Below are positions 1 through 9,241 of a stretch of DNA of 64,000 nt, in pieces. Source of the stretch: Lawsonibacter faecis. GTDB taxonomy: Bacteria > Bacillota > Clostridia > Oscillospirales > Oscillospiraceae. Under the pieces are notes generated by a model. It was not told the origin of the DNA and searched no databases. It was given only the letters and a program-made list of their open reading frames with translations. The stretch covers positions 134,943 to 198,942 of the forward strand of contig NZ_JACOPQ010000008.1 in NCBI RefSeq assembly GCF_014287675.1. Direction: 5' to 3'. The first letter of the stretch is position 1. The number at the start of each line of letters is the position of its first letter. The translations under genes and the position numbers were made by a program.

Positions 1-3000
1 ACAGCACCGTCCAGCCGGTAAAGGTCTGGTTGGGGCCCTCCTCGGCGGTGATGGTCACGGTTGTGCCTCTTGTGGCAGCCGCCGGATCGGCCGTGCCGCC
101 GGTCACGGTAACGGCCCGCTCCTGGGGATCGCCGTGGACCAGCAGGTCGGCCACCACCGGCCGGTGGTCGGACGCCTGGGAGTCAATCCGGAATGCGTTC
201 ACCACGTCAATCATGGACGCTGTGGTGAAGATGTAGTCGATTCTCCCGGCGGGGACATCCGAGGGATAGGAGCCCCCGTCGCCAATGCCCTTTTCCGCCC
301 AGGCGTCGGCGAAGTGCTCCAGCAGCGGGTCAAACACCTCTGCGGCGTCGGGATTGGCGGCGTCCGCGTTCATGTCGCCCGTCAGGATGGCCGGGGCGGT
401 CGTCGTGTCCATGATCTCCAGCATATCCCGGACCTGATCCAGCCGGATCGTATGGGGATAGCCCTCCGGCGGCGCGCCGCGATAGTCCAGGTGCGTGTTG
501 TAGGCACGGAACTTCAGGCCGTCGATGTCCACAACGATTTCGCCGAAGCCCGGCTTCATGCCCGGGAAGCCCTCCTCGCCCGGCTGGGGATCGCCCGGCT
601 GGGTGCTCCATCTGGTAATCTCGTGGTTGGCGGAGGTCTCGATGGGATATCTGCTGAGGAAGGCCACCCCGAACCGCTCGTTGGGGTATTCGGGTCCCCG
701 CTTGGACGGCACGTCGTAGATATACGCATGGAAGGATTCCATACCGGTCATCTCCGCGAGGATGGCCAGGGTGTCGTCGTACTCGCTGCGCTCACCCCAG
801 TTGACATCCACTTCCTGGAGGCAGACCACGTCCGCCTCCGAGGCGCTGATGACATCGGCAATGGACTGCAGGTCGTATTGGTCGTCATTGTTGTGGCCGT
901 ACCGGATGTTATAGGTCATAACGCGCACCAGCCTGTCGCCCGGCACCTCCTCCGTAACCTGGACGTAGATGGTGGTGTCCTGCGTGATGGCGTCGCCGAA
1001 ATTCCAGGGCGCGGTGTAATCGCTGTCCGCATAGAACTTGGCCGCGCCCCCCATGTACCAGCCGATGAAGTCTCTGGGGTCGCTCACGCTCTGGCCGTCG
1101 GCCACCTTCACCTGCTCGGCGCTGTCCCCGGAGCGGAAGGTGACGGTCCACTTTCCATCCTCCGACTGCTCCACCAGCCCCTGCAGCCGCCGGTCCAGCT
1201 CGGCCAGCGCGTTGTCGATGTCGGCCTGGGTGGCGGCGCTGTCGGCGCTCACCTTTTTGGCCGCCTCCAGCGCCTGGGCAAAGGGCGCCCAGCTCTCCGG
1301 GGTATAGCGCTCCTCGGCCTTCTCCTCCGCGGACTGAATCAGGGCGTCCAGCTCGGACTTGTCCGCGCCGTAGAGCAGATAGTCTTCGCGCAGGGCGCGG
1401 AATTCCTCCAGGCCCGCCTGGAACCCGGCGCGGAGCTCGGCGGCGCTCTTGCCCCCCTTGATGGCGCCGGCCATCCAGGTATTGCCCACAATCTGGTCAA
1501 ATTCAGCGGTGAACATCCCGGCCGCGTTCTCCGGGAACAGCTCCTGGAGGGTGGTGAGAATGGCCAGCGCCGTGTCCACGGGGGAGTAGGCGTACTCGTC
1601 ATAGACGTGCATCTGCACGCCGTAGCAAGCGGTGTTGGGGAACTTGATGGCCGCGCCCTCGGTGGCGTTGTTCCAGGGCGTCATGGCCGCCATGCGGAAG
1701 CGCACACCGGGGAGCCCGCAGTCGTTGAGGGCCTGTGCAAATTCCACCATCCTGGGCTGGATAAAGGGGGCGCCGAAGAACTCATAGGTCTTTGTGGTGC
1801 CCCAGCCGCTGCTGACACCCTTCTGATCCGCGGCGGAGTCCGTCCATTGGCCGGTCCCCTCCAGCCAGCCCAGGGCGGCGTAGGTCAGAGCGGTTTTTGC
1901 GGTGGGGATTTTGCGGTCTGCCATCACGTACTGCAGGCCCGTCTCATCGTAGTACATATCCCTGGACCAGCCCTCCATGGGTACAACCGTCAGGTCCAGG
2001 TTTTCCAGGGCCTCCCGCTCGAACTCGCCCTTGAGCATGAGGGCCAGCTCGCCCAGCGTCATGCCGTAGCGGGTGGGGATGGGATAGCCGCCCGTCTCCT
2101 CCACCGGCCCGTCCGCCTCGGTGCCGCCCAGGGGGTCGGGCCGGTCCAGCAGGACGAACGCGACGCCGTTCTCCGCGCAGGCGCGCATGCAGTCGGCCAT
2201 CAGCCCCGCGGAGGAATTGGCGCGTGTGCCGGAGTCCTGCATGTCGAACAGGAGCACTTCCACATTTGCAAGCTGCTCCGCAGTGGGAGCGGTGCCATAG
2301 AGCCTGTGGACGGGCAGGCCTGTGCCGCTCCCCGTCACGTTGTCCTCGTAGTCGCCCGCAGCCGGGGTCTGGAACTCGCCGCGCAGGCCGCAGCCGCCGC
2401 TGAACAGCGTGGTGAGCTCCACGCCCACGGTCCCGTCCAGCACATCGGCCAGGTGGTTCAGGTCCTTATCCACGCCGGTCTGATTGGTGACCAGACCCAC
2501 CTTTTTACCCTCCAGCAGGTCCATCCGGTCGGCGAGGAGCGCCTCATAGCCCAGGCTGATCACCGGCTCGGGCGTGTTGACAAGTTCCTTGTCGGCGGGG
2601 GTGTTGTAGGCCCGCATCAGATACTTGTCCCGGATGGCCAGGTAATCCTGCATCTCGTCGTCCATCCGCGCCATCATCTCGGCCGTCTTGTCCAGAATTT
2701 GTTCCCTTCCCGCGCCCACGGGGAAGGCGTTCACAGCCTCCCGCACCCAGGTGCTGCCGGTCCGCTGGTCCACAGAGGCGGGCATGTTGAAATGGTCGTC
2801 CCCCGCTCCGCCGTACATGGCCCGGAGCGTCAGGAAGAGGGCCGTCTGCATCTCGACGGGTGAGAACGCGCGCTTGTCGGTGATATGAATCTGCACGCCG
2901 TGGGACAGGATGTTTGCATAGTTGCCGGGGGTCTGGTTTTTGATATACGGGGTGATGGAGGCCGCGCGGAAGCGCACGCCGGGCAGCTCCAGCTCGTTCA

Positions 3001-6000
3001 TGCGCTGCGCCAGGGCGATGGGGTCGATATAGGGCGCGCTGATGAGCTCGAAGGGCTTAGTGGTGCCCCGGCCCTCGTTTATGGTGGGACCCTCAAACCA
3101 GACGGTGCCCGTGTAGATGAGCGCCGCCTCCCAGGTGGGCATATTGGGGGATGGCAGGATGAACTGGAGGTCTGTCTCGTCCCAGTACATATCCCGGGTA
3201 TAGCCCTGACAGGGGACGACCGTCAGCCTGCAGTCCGCCAGGGAGATCTTGTTCTCCATGGCGGGGTCGTCCCAGTTCCAGTCCGCCGGAGCGGCCGTGG
3301 TGCCGCCGTACTCGTTGGCGTCGCTCCCCGGGGCGCCCTTGGTCCAGTAGTTCTTATAGCCCTCTCCCTGGTACAGCCTCGCAAGTTCGCCCATGGTCAG
3401 GCCGTAGCGGGAGGGCAGCGGATAGCGGCTGATGCCGCTGGCGTTGCCGGGCTGCGTCATGGTCCCCTCCACCACGTCGCTGCTGATGGTGCTGGGGCGG
3501 TCGAGGACAATGAACTCCACGTCCCGGCCGGCCAGGTTCCTGGCCTCCACGCAGGCCATCATACAGTCGGCCAGTGTGTACATATAGGTCCAGGTCTTGC
3601 TGCCGATCTCCTGGAGATCGAAGAGAATCACATCCACCGGCTCGTACCACTGGCCGTTATTGCCGGTGAGCATCGCCATGGTGGGCCGGTTGGGATTCTT
3701 GGGGTTGGCGAGGTCTTCGGCAAGAGGTGCGAGCCCCAGCGCCGCCGTGTCGATGGTGCCGCCGTTGTAGAGGCTCCAGACCGGCAGCCCGGTGGTCGGG
3801 TCCATGGCGTGGGGTACCGCCGCGCCCGCCTGATAGGCGCCGCGCAGCCCGTGCTCGCCGCCGAACATACACACCAGATTGATGTCCGGGTCGGCGGCCA
3901 GCCGGTCGGCCAGGTGCTCCATGTCCTTATCCACGCAGACCTGGTTGGTGAAAAGAGCCACGTTTTTGCCCTTCAGGTGTTCCTTCCACGCCTCGCTCTC
4001 CAGGAGCACCTCCGCTCCTATCTTCACGGTGTCGGAGGGGGGGACGGTGGGATCCAGCAGCTCCAGCCTGGCCCGGAGCTGTCTCACCTTCTCCGCGTCG
4101 CGGTTTGCGTCCAGGGCGTCGACGACGGCCCCGGCGGCGCGGATATTCTGCTCGGTGGGGCGGGCCTGGGCCGCGTCAAACACCGCGTCGGCCAGCGAGT
4201 AGGCGGCTTTGACGATGGGGTGGCCGGCGTCGGCCGTGCCCTCCCCGTCCACCAGGCGCAGCTTGTCGATGGCCATATCCCCCATCAGCGCGTCCAGCGC
4301 GGGCTGGATATTGCCGCTGGCGTCGTGACTGTCCAGGCCCTGGTAGAGGATGTTGGCCACAAAGCCCAGTGTGGAGGCGGTATACCAGTTGCCGTCGAAC
4401 TGGTTGGCGCTTACCGTGTTGTCGGTGACGGGGGAGTTGATCTTATTGGTGAGGTACACCACCACCAAATCCTCGGCGGGGTCAATCATGGTAAGAGTGC
4501 CGGTCCAGCCCTGGTGGCCGATGGTGCCGCGGGAGGCCTGCACGCCGAAGTACCAGGGGCGGCCGCAGTCGCCCTGCCGCCACCAGCCCTGTCCCCAGGT
4601 GGCGGAGGAATCCTTGCGGGAGACAAAATACTCGTTTACGTTGGCGCCGAAGAGCCGGTGGGTGCCGTAGCCGGTGGGATTGAGCATCGTCTGGGCCAGT
4701 CTGGCCAGATCCTCCGCGTTGGAGAAGAGCCCCGCGTGACCGGAGACGCCGCCCATGGCGTAGTAGGCCTTCTCATCGTGGACGGTGCCCTGGATGGTCC
4801 CCTCCCGGATGCCGTCGAAGTCGATGGCTCCGTCCCGGCTGTTGCCGTTGAGCTCGGTGGCGGCTATCTCACTGGCGGTGAAGCCGTGGTCCAGGGGGTT
4901 ATAGGTGATGCGGCTCAGCCCCAGCGGGGTATAGAAGGTCTCCTTCAGGAAGGTGTCCAGGTCCTTGCCCGTCACCTGCTCCACGATGAGGCCCAGGAGC
5001 ATATAGTCCACGTCGGAGTAGACCGTCTTGGTGCCCGGCTCGTAGACCAGCGGCGCCTTGCAGATGGCGGCGGCCACATTGTCCTTCCCGATGGCGTAGA
5101 GCACATTGTCGGTGCCGGGCTCCGGCTTCTGGGTGGCCTGGTTGAACTGGTTGTTGTGGAACTGGGGATCGGGGGCGAAGCCTGCCTGGTGCTGGAGGAT
5201 GTCGGCCACGGTGAGCTGCGCCTTCCACGCCCTGGCGGTCTCCAGATCGGGCGCGCCGGTCCCCTGGCTGACGGCGTAGCGTATTTCAATCGTGTCGCTG
5301 GCAAAATTGGGGAAGTACTTGGTGATGGGGTCCGTCAGCGCCATTTTCTTTTGCTGCACCAGGTACTGCACCGCGTAGTTGGTGCAGTACATCTTGGTGT
5401 TGGACGCCAGATCGTACAGGGTGTCGGTGGTGACGGGGGCGCTGTCGGTCTTGGGCGTGCCGTCGGGGTTGTAGGCGTTGACGGTGCCCCAGGCGTTGGA
5501 GTAGACCAGCCTGCCGTCCTTCACCACGGCCATCTGCGCGGAGGTGAAGCCGTTGTCCACGTCGTTTTGGACGATGGAGTCGATCATGTCCAGCGCCCTG
5601 GCGTCCAGCCCCACCTGGCTGGGGGCACCCTCCACAACCGTGGGGTTGGCGACGGCGATCCGGGTGCTGGTTCTGGCCGTCTCGTTGATGTTGGGAATGG
5701 TAACCTGGATGCTGTTGCGGCCGTTCCGGGCCACGCCGGAGACGTCGATGGCAAAGATGCCGGTCTGTCCAGTCAGGTTGGAGTTATCCACCTCGACGCC
5801 GTTGACAAAAATGCGGATACCGCCGTCGACGGTAAGCGCCTTCCCCAGATAGAGATAGAGGGTGCCCTGGCCCTCGTAGCCGTCGAACCAGGTGCCGGTG
5901 TTGTAGTAGACGGTGGAGGTGCTCCCCGTGGGGGAGTAGGGCCGGGGGAAATAAACGTAGTTCATATCGCCGCCGTTGAAGGGACTGCCCTCAAAGTCCG

Positions 6001-8161
6001 TGTCCGTAACCGCCCCGGTGTACTCCGCCATCAGCCCGGGGGCGGCGGGGGCGGAGCCATTGGTCACAATGGCGTCGATGCGCGCCTGCATATCGGCGGC
6101 CCAGGCGGCAGCGTTGTCTTTGTTCTCCTGCCGGACAATGTAAATCGCCACGAAGTCCTTCAGGTTTTTGAGGGCCAGGGCGGCGTTCGCCCTGGTCACC
6201 TCGCTCTTTCGCTCCTCGGCGCGGGTGACGGCCAAGTCCACCAGGGCGAAGGCGTCGTTCATATGGACGCCCTCGTCATACTTGTCCTCGTGGCTCATCA
6301 TCAGGCGGATGCGGTCATGGGCCATCTGCAGGACGGTGGAGTCCATGGCGTCGCCGCTGGAGCGCAGGGCGTCGTACACCATGCCTACCACGCCGCCCAG
6401 CGCGCCCAGCACCATGTTGTCGGAGTAAAAGTCGTTGGCGTCCACCGTATTGTCGATGACGGGGGAGTTCTTCTTGTTGGTCAGCACGACCACCACCAGG
6501 TCCTCCTCAGGGTCGACGACGGTCAAGGTGCCCGTCCAGCCCTGGTGGCCGATGGCGGCGTTGGAGGCCTGGGTGCTGAAATAGCTGGTGCGGCCCAGCT
6601 CGGCCTGACGGTACCAGCCCAGGCCCCAGGTGGGATAGTCCATGCTCTTGGGCTTGATGAACTCGTCGATGGTATTGGGGGAGAAGAACCTGTGCCCTCC
6701 GTAGCCGCCGGTCAGCATGACGCTGGCCAGCTTGGCCAGATCCTCCGCGTTGGAGAAGAGCCCGGCGTGGCCGGAGACGCCCTCCATGGCGTAGTAGGCC
6801 TTCTCGTCGTGGACCTCGCCCCATACGGTGTCGGTGCGGACGTTGCGGAAGCTGATCCTCTGCCCGTGCTGGTCCTCGCCCCGGGTGTTGCCCTGGAGCT
6901 CCGTGGCGGCGGTCTGCTCCTTGGTAAAACCGTTCTCCAGCGGATTATAGGTCATGTGGGTGAGGCCCATGGGGTCCCAGAAGGTCTCCTTCAGGAATTC
7001 ATCCAGCCCCTTGCCCACGACCTGCTCCACGATGAAGCAGAGGAGCATATAGTCCACGTCGGAGTAGACGGTCTTCGTGCCCGGCTGATAGGTCAGCGGA
7101 GAGGCCAGGACCTTCTCCAGCGTGGTCTCCCGGTTTTGAGAGAACAGCGGGTTATCCACGGCGGGGTCCGGCTGCTGGGTGGCCTGGTTGAATTTGTCGT
7201 TGTGGTACTGCGGGTCGGGGTCGAAGCCGGCCTGGTGCATGAGAATGTCCCGGACCCTGAGCTGGGATTTCCACTGGAGGATATTTTCCTTCTGCGCGTC
7301 GGTGGTCCCCTCTTTGAAGACGGTCTTGCCCGCGTCGTCAAAGGTGGGGAAGAAATCGGTGATATGGGCGTCCAGGTCGATTTGCTGCCGGTCCACCAGA
7401 TACTGAATGGCGTAGTTCACCGAGTACATCTTGGTGTTGGACGCCAGGTCGTACAGGGTGTCGGTGGTGACTGGGACATAGTTTTCGTCGCCCGGCTGAA
7501 TGCGGCTTCCGTCCGGATTATAGCCGTTGGCGGCGCCCCACGCCTCGCTGATCACCAGCCTGCCGTCCTTCACCACGGCGAGCTGGGCGCCGGAGAAGCC
7601 GTACTTCACCTCCGCCTCAATGAAGTCGCCAATCAGCCCGACGACGTCCTCGTCCATCCCCACGTCGGCGGGCGCGCCGGGAAGAACCACAGGGTACGGC
7701 ACGTGAACGGTCACGGCGTCGGCCAGGTCGGCGGGGGTGATGTTGGTCACCTGAACGGTATTCGTGCCGTCCAGGGCCAGCTCGGAGATGTCGACCTTCC
7801 AGGTCTTCCCCGCGGCCATGGGCGCGGTGTCAATCTCCGCGTTGTTCACGAACAGCCTGAAGCCGGTCACCCCCGCCGCGGGGGTGACGTACAGCTCCCC
7901 CTGGCCGGAAAACATGGTGAAGCTGTAGAGGCTGTTCATTGCCAGGGTGTCGTCCACATAGTTCTGCCAGTCCGGGAAGGCCGCCGTCCCCTGCCAGTCC
8001 CGGTCCGGCAGCTCCGCCTGGCTGACAGTGTTCATTATGGGAGCAACTTTGTTGCTCCCATAACCGGAAGGGGCCCCTTCCGCCGCCGCCGGTCCCGCGA
8101 TGGAGATCGCCAGCGCGACTGTGAGAAGCATTGCCATGAGTCTCTTATGTATTTGCTTCAT
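1..8161 (-). CDS. Giant secreted cell-wall hydrolase: 2x serine hydrolase, 2x NamZ muramidase, 1x EEP domain (C-terminus outside window)
   Basis: Open from ATG 8161 to base 1 with no stop seen; frame checked at several points. SD AAGGAGA precedes the start. Layout by residue: signal peptide 1-27; beta-sandwich module about 45-150; AmiE/class C beta-lactamase-like domain about 158-595 (SNTK at 241-244, later YSD and HQGWTG motifs); helical linker; second beta module about 700-825; second serine hydrolase about 833-1265 (SNTK at 920-923); NamZ/DUF1343 domain about 1380-1800 (GGEHGLRG, E1436-H1437); second NamZ domain about 1868-2270 (motif changed to SGGCGLRG); FIVAR-like helices; InlB-like repeat; endonuclease/exonuclease/phosphatase domain about 2412-2665 (MTYNI, LQEVD, GDMNA, SDHRP); then a Gly/Thr-rich repeat running out of the window. 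NamZ releases MurNAc from non-reducing glycan ends and AmiE removes stem peptides; in Bacillus these are separate genes. The substrate of the EEP domain is unknown. The neighbouring genes handle MurNAc uptake. Confidence 0.9.
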   Translation of the reverse strand, partial: MKQIHKRLMAMLLTVALAISIAGPAAAEGAPSGYGSNKVAPIMNTVSQAELPDRDWQGTAAFPDWQNYVDDTLAMNSLYSFTMFSGQGELYVTPAAGVTGFRLFVNNAEIDTAPMAAGKTWKVDISELALDGTNTVQVTNITPADLADAVTVHVPYPVVLPGAPADVGMDEDVVGLIGDFIEAEVKYGFSGAQLAVVKDGRLVISEAWGAANGYNPDGSRIQPGDENYVPVTTDTLYDLASNTKMYSVNYAIQYLVDRQQIDLDAHITDFFPTFDDAGKTVFKEGTTDAQKENILQWKSQLRVRDILMHQAGFDPDPQYHNDKFNQATQQPDPAVDNPLFSQNRETTLEKVLASPLTYQPGTKTVYSDVDYMLLCFIVEQVVGKGLDEFLKETFWDPMGLTHMTYNPLENGFTKEQTAATELQGNTRGEDQHGQRISFRNVRTDTVWGEVHDEKAYYAMEGVSGHAGLFSNAEDLAKLASVMLTGGYGGHRFFSPNTIDEFIKPKSMDYPTWGLGWYRQAELGRTSYFSTQASNAAIGHQGWTGTLTVVDPEEDLVVVVLTNKKNSPVIDNTVDANDFYSDNMVLGALGGVVGMVYDALRSSGDAMDSTVLQMAHDRIRLMMSHEDKYDEGVHMNDAFALVDLAVTRAEERKSEVTRANAALALKNLKDFVAIYIVRQENKDNAAAWAADMQARIDAIVTNGSAPAAPGLMAEYTGAVTDTDFEGSPFNGGDMNYVYFPRPYSPTGSTSTVYYNTGTWFDGYEGQGTLYLYLGKALTVDGGIRIFVNGVEVDNSNLTGQTGIFAIDVSGVARNGRNSIQVTIPNINETARTSTRIAVANPTVVEGAPSQVGLDARALDMIDSIVQNDVDNGFTSAQMAVVKDGRLVYSNAWGTVNAYNPDGTPKTDSAPVTTDTLYDLASNTKMYCTNYAVQYLVQQKKMALTDPITKYFPNFASDTIEIRYAVSQGTGAPDLETARAWKAQLTVADILQHQAGFAPDPQFHNNQFNQATQKPEPGTDNVLYAIGKDNVAAAICKAPLVYEPGTKTVYSDVDYMLLGLIVEQVTGKDLDTFLKETFYTPLGLSRITYNPLDHGFTASEIAATELNGNSRDGAIDFDGIREGTIQGTVHDEKAYYAMGGVSGHAGLFSNAEDLARLAQTMLNPTGYGTHRLFGANVNEYFVSRKDSSATWGQGWWRQGDCGRPWYFGVQASRGTIGHQGWTGTLTMIDPAEDLVVVYLTNKINSPVTDNTVSANQFDGNWYTASTLGFVANILYQGLDSHDASGNIQPALDALMGDMAIDKLRLVDGEGTADAGHPIVKAAYSLADAVFDAAQARPTEQNIRAAGAVVDALDANRDAEKVRQLRARLELLDPTVPPSDTVKIGAEVLLESEAWKEHLKGKNVALFTNQVCVDKDMEHLADRLAADPDINLVCMFGGEHGLRGAYQAGAAVPHAMDPTTGLPVWSLYNGGTIDTAALGLAPLAEDLANPKNPNRPTMAMLTGNNGQWYEPVDVILFDLQEIGSKTWTYMYTLADCMMACVEARNLAGRDVEFIVLDRPSTISSDVVEGTMTQPGNASGISRYPLPSRYGLTMGELARLYQGEGYKNYWTKGAPGSDANEYGGTTAAPADWNWDDPAMENKISLADCRLTVVPCQGYTRDMYWDETDLQFILPSPNMPTWEAALIYTGTVWFEGPTINEGRGTTKPFELISAPYIDPIALAQRMNELELPGVRFRAASITPYIKNQTPGNYANILSHGVQIHITDKRAFSPVEMQTALFLTLRAMYGGAGDDHFNMPASVDQRTGSTWVREAVNAFPVGAGREQILDKTAEMMARMDDEMQDYLAIRDKYLMRAYNTPADKELVNTPEPVISLGYEALLADRMDLLEGKKVGLVTNQTGVDKDLNHLADVLDGTVGVELTTLFSGGCGLRGEFQTPAAGDYEDNVTGSGTGLPVHRLYGTAPTAEQLANVEVLLFDMQDSGTRANSSAGLMADCMRACAENGVAFVLLDRPDPLGGTEADGPVEETGGYPIPTRYGMTLGELALMLKGEFEREALENLDLTVVPMEGWSRDMYYDETGLQYVMADRKIPTAKTALTYAALGWLEGTGQWTDSAADQKGVSSGWGTTKTYEFFGAPFIQPRMVEFAQALNDCGLPGVRFRMAAMTPWNNATEGAAIKFPNTACYGVQMHVYDEYAYSPVDTALAILTTLQELFPENAAGMFTAEFDQIVGNTWMAGAIKGGKSAAELRAGFQAGLEEFRALREDYLLYGADKSELDALIQSAEEKAEERYTPESWAPFAQALEAAKKVSADSAATQADIDNALAELDRRLQGLVEQSEDGKWTVTFRSGDSAEQVKVADGQSVSDPRDFIGWYMGGAAKFYADSDYTAPWNFGDAITQDTTIYVQVTEEVPGDRLVRVMTYNIRYGHNNDDQYDLQSIADVISASEADVVCLQEVDVNWGERSEYDDTLAILAEMTGMESFHAYIYDVPSKRGPEYPNERFGVAFLSRYPIETSANHEITRWSTQPGDPQPGEEGFPGMKPGFGEIVVDIDGLKFRAYNTHLDYRGAPPEGYPHTIRLDQVRDMLEIMDTTTAPAILTGDMNADAANPDAAEVFDPLLEHFADAWAEKGIGDGGSYPSDVPAGRIDYIFTTASMIDVVNAFRIDSQASDHRPVVADLLVHGDPQERAVTVTGGTADPAAATRGTTVTITAEEGPNQTFTGWTVL
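8035..8063. repeat. Perfect hairpin inside the 5' end of the giant gene
   Basis: Arms TTATGGGAGCAAC and GTTGCTCCCATAA with a TTT loop form a 13-bp perfect stem. It lies within the coding sequence just after the signal peptide and encodes a short linker (YGSNKVAPI). It could affect translation or be a small inserted palindrome. Confidence 0.6.
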
Positions 8162-8241
8162 GTTCTTCTCTCCTTTTCCATTTTTCTCTTTCCCTTGGGT
8201 ACGCCTGTCTGAGGCTGCGCCGGTCCCCTCAAGATACCCAA

Positions 8242-8270
8242 ATTCTATCATCCTGCACAAACTCATTCAA
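8242..8270 (-). promoter_or_regulatory. Probable promoter of the giant hydrolase gene
   Basis: On the minus strand TTGAAT (8270-8265) and TAGAAT (8247-8242) are separated by 17 bases, about 80 bases upstream of ATG 8161. The regulator gene ends at 8343, so the hydrolase may have its own promoter in addition to read-through. Confidence 0.5.
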
Positions 8271-8342
8271 TATTTTCCATTCTTCTTGGTATATTGTACC
8301 TGCTTCTGACACAATTACAGACTTTTGTCCGAAAAAATGAAA

Positions 8343-9215
8343 CTACTTTGCCTCCGACATTGGCTTGCGCAGAGAGGCGGGCTTGCGGATATGCGTCCTG
8401 GACAGCTGCTCCAGGCAGTACTCGTACTCGCTGTTTGCAAAGGCGGTGTAGAGGATGTCGATGATATTGAGCTGAGAGATGCGGGAGGACATCGCCCCGC
8501 TGCGGAAGGTGGACTCGTTGGCCGTGGTGTAGAGCTTGTAATCCGCCAGCTCCGCCACCGGGGAGGCGACGCAGCGGGTGATGGCGATGATGGGGGTGCC
8601 GTTCTCCCGCATGGCCTTCATGCACTCAATGACCTCCACCGTCTCCCCGGAATAGGACACCACGATGCCCAAATCCCGGCCGGTGGAGTTGCGGGCCTGG
8701 AGAAACTGGGAGTGCCAGTCGTCATTGATGACGCAGGGCTTGTTGAGCCTCAGGAATTTGAGGTAGGCGTCCCTGGCCGCGCACAGGGACGCGCCCATGC
8801 CGAAGAGGAGGACGGTCTGACACCCCCGTACCAGATCCACGCACTTCTGGAGGGTCTCGGCGTCCAACAGGTTCTTGGTGTCCTCCAGGGACATGATATT
8901 TTTGTAGGTAATCTTTTCAATGATGTCGTCGATGCTGTCCGAGCGGGTGATCTCCTTCTGCTCGTCCTCCTCGCTCTTCTTGCGGATGGCCATCTCATAG
9001 GTCACCGCCCGGCGGAACTCCTTGTACCCCTCAAAGCCGATGCGGTGGCACATGCGGATGATGGTGGAGGGGGAGGAGAAGGTTCTCTCCGCCAAATCGT
9101 GGATGCTCAGCTCCATGGCCTCCTCCGGATGTCCCAGCAGGTAGTCCGCGATGGAGCCCTCCGTGGCACTGATGGAGTCCCTCGCCTCCCGCAATCTGAC
9201 CAGTGCGCTTTTCAT
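8343..9215 (-). CDS. RpiR/MurR-family transcriptional regulator
   Basis: 290 residues. An N-terminal RpiR helix-turn-helix (about 1-80: TEGSIADYLL, SPSTIIRMCHRIGF) is followed by a SIS sugar-phosphate isomerase-like domain (about 120-260: FGMGAS, VSYSGET, ITR). RpiR proteins sense a phosphosugar through the SIS domain; MurR of the same family responds to MurNAc-6-P. ATG 9215 was chosen over an in-frame ATG at 9245 because GGAGGAGAGG lies just upstream. It starts 27 bases after ptsI on the same strand and is followed by the giant hydrolase gene, so it probably controls this island. The MurNAc-6-P ligand is inferred from context. Confidence 0.88.
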   Translation of the reverse strand: MKSALVRLREARDSISATEGSIADYLLGHPEEAMELSIHDLAERTFSSPSTIIRMCHRIGFEGYKEFRRAVTYEMAIRKKSEEDEQKEITRSDSIDDIIEKITYKNIMSLEDTKNLLDAETLQKCVDLVRGCQTVLLFGMGASLCAARDAYLKFLRLNKPCVINDDWHSQFLQARNSTGRDLGIVVSYSGETVEVIECMKAMRENGTPIIAITRCVASPVAELADYKLYTTANESTFRSGAMSSRISQLNIIDILYTAFANSEYEYCLEQLSRTHIRKPASLRKPMSEAK

Positions 9216-9241
9216 AGGCCTCTCCTCCCCCTTCCGCCTCT

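Noticed and set aside
134..8212. Very long plus-strand open frames (134-2863 and 2885-8212)
   Set aside because: They lie opposite the giant minus-strand gene, have His/Gly/Val-rich low-complexity translations and no domain; they are antisense artefacts of GC-rich codons.
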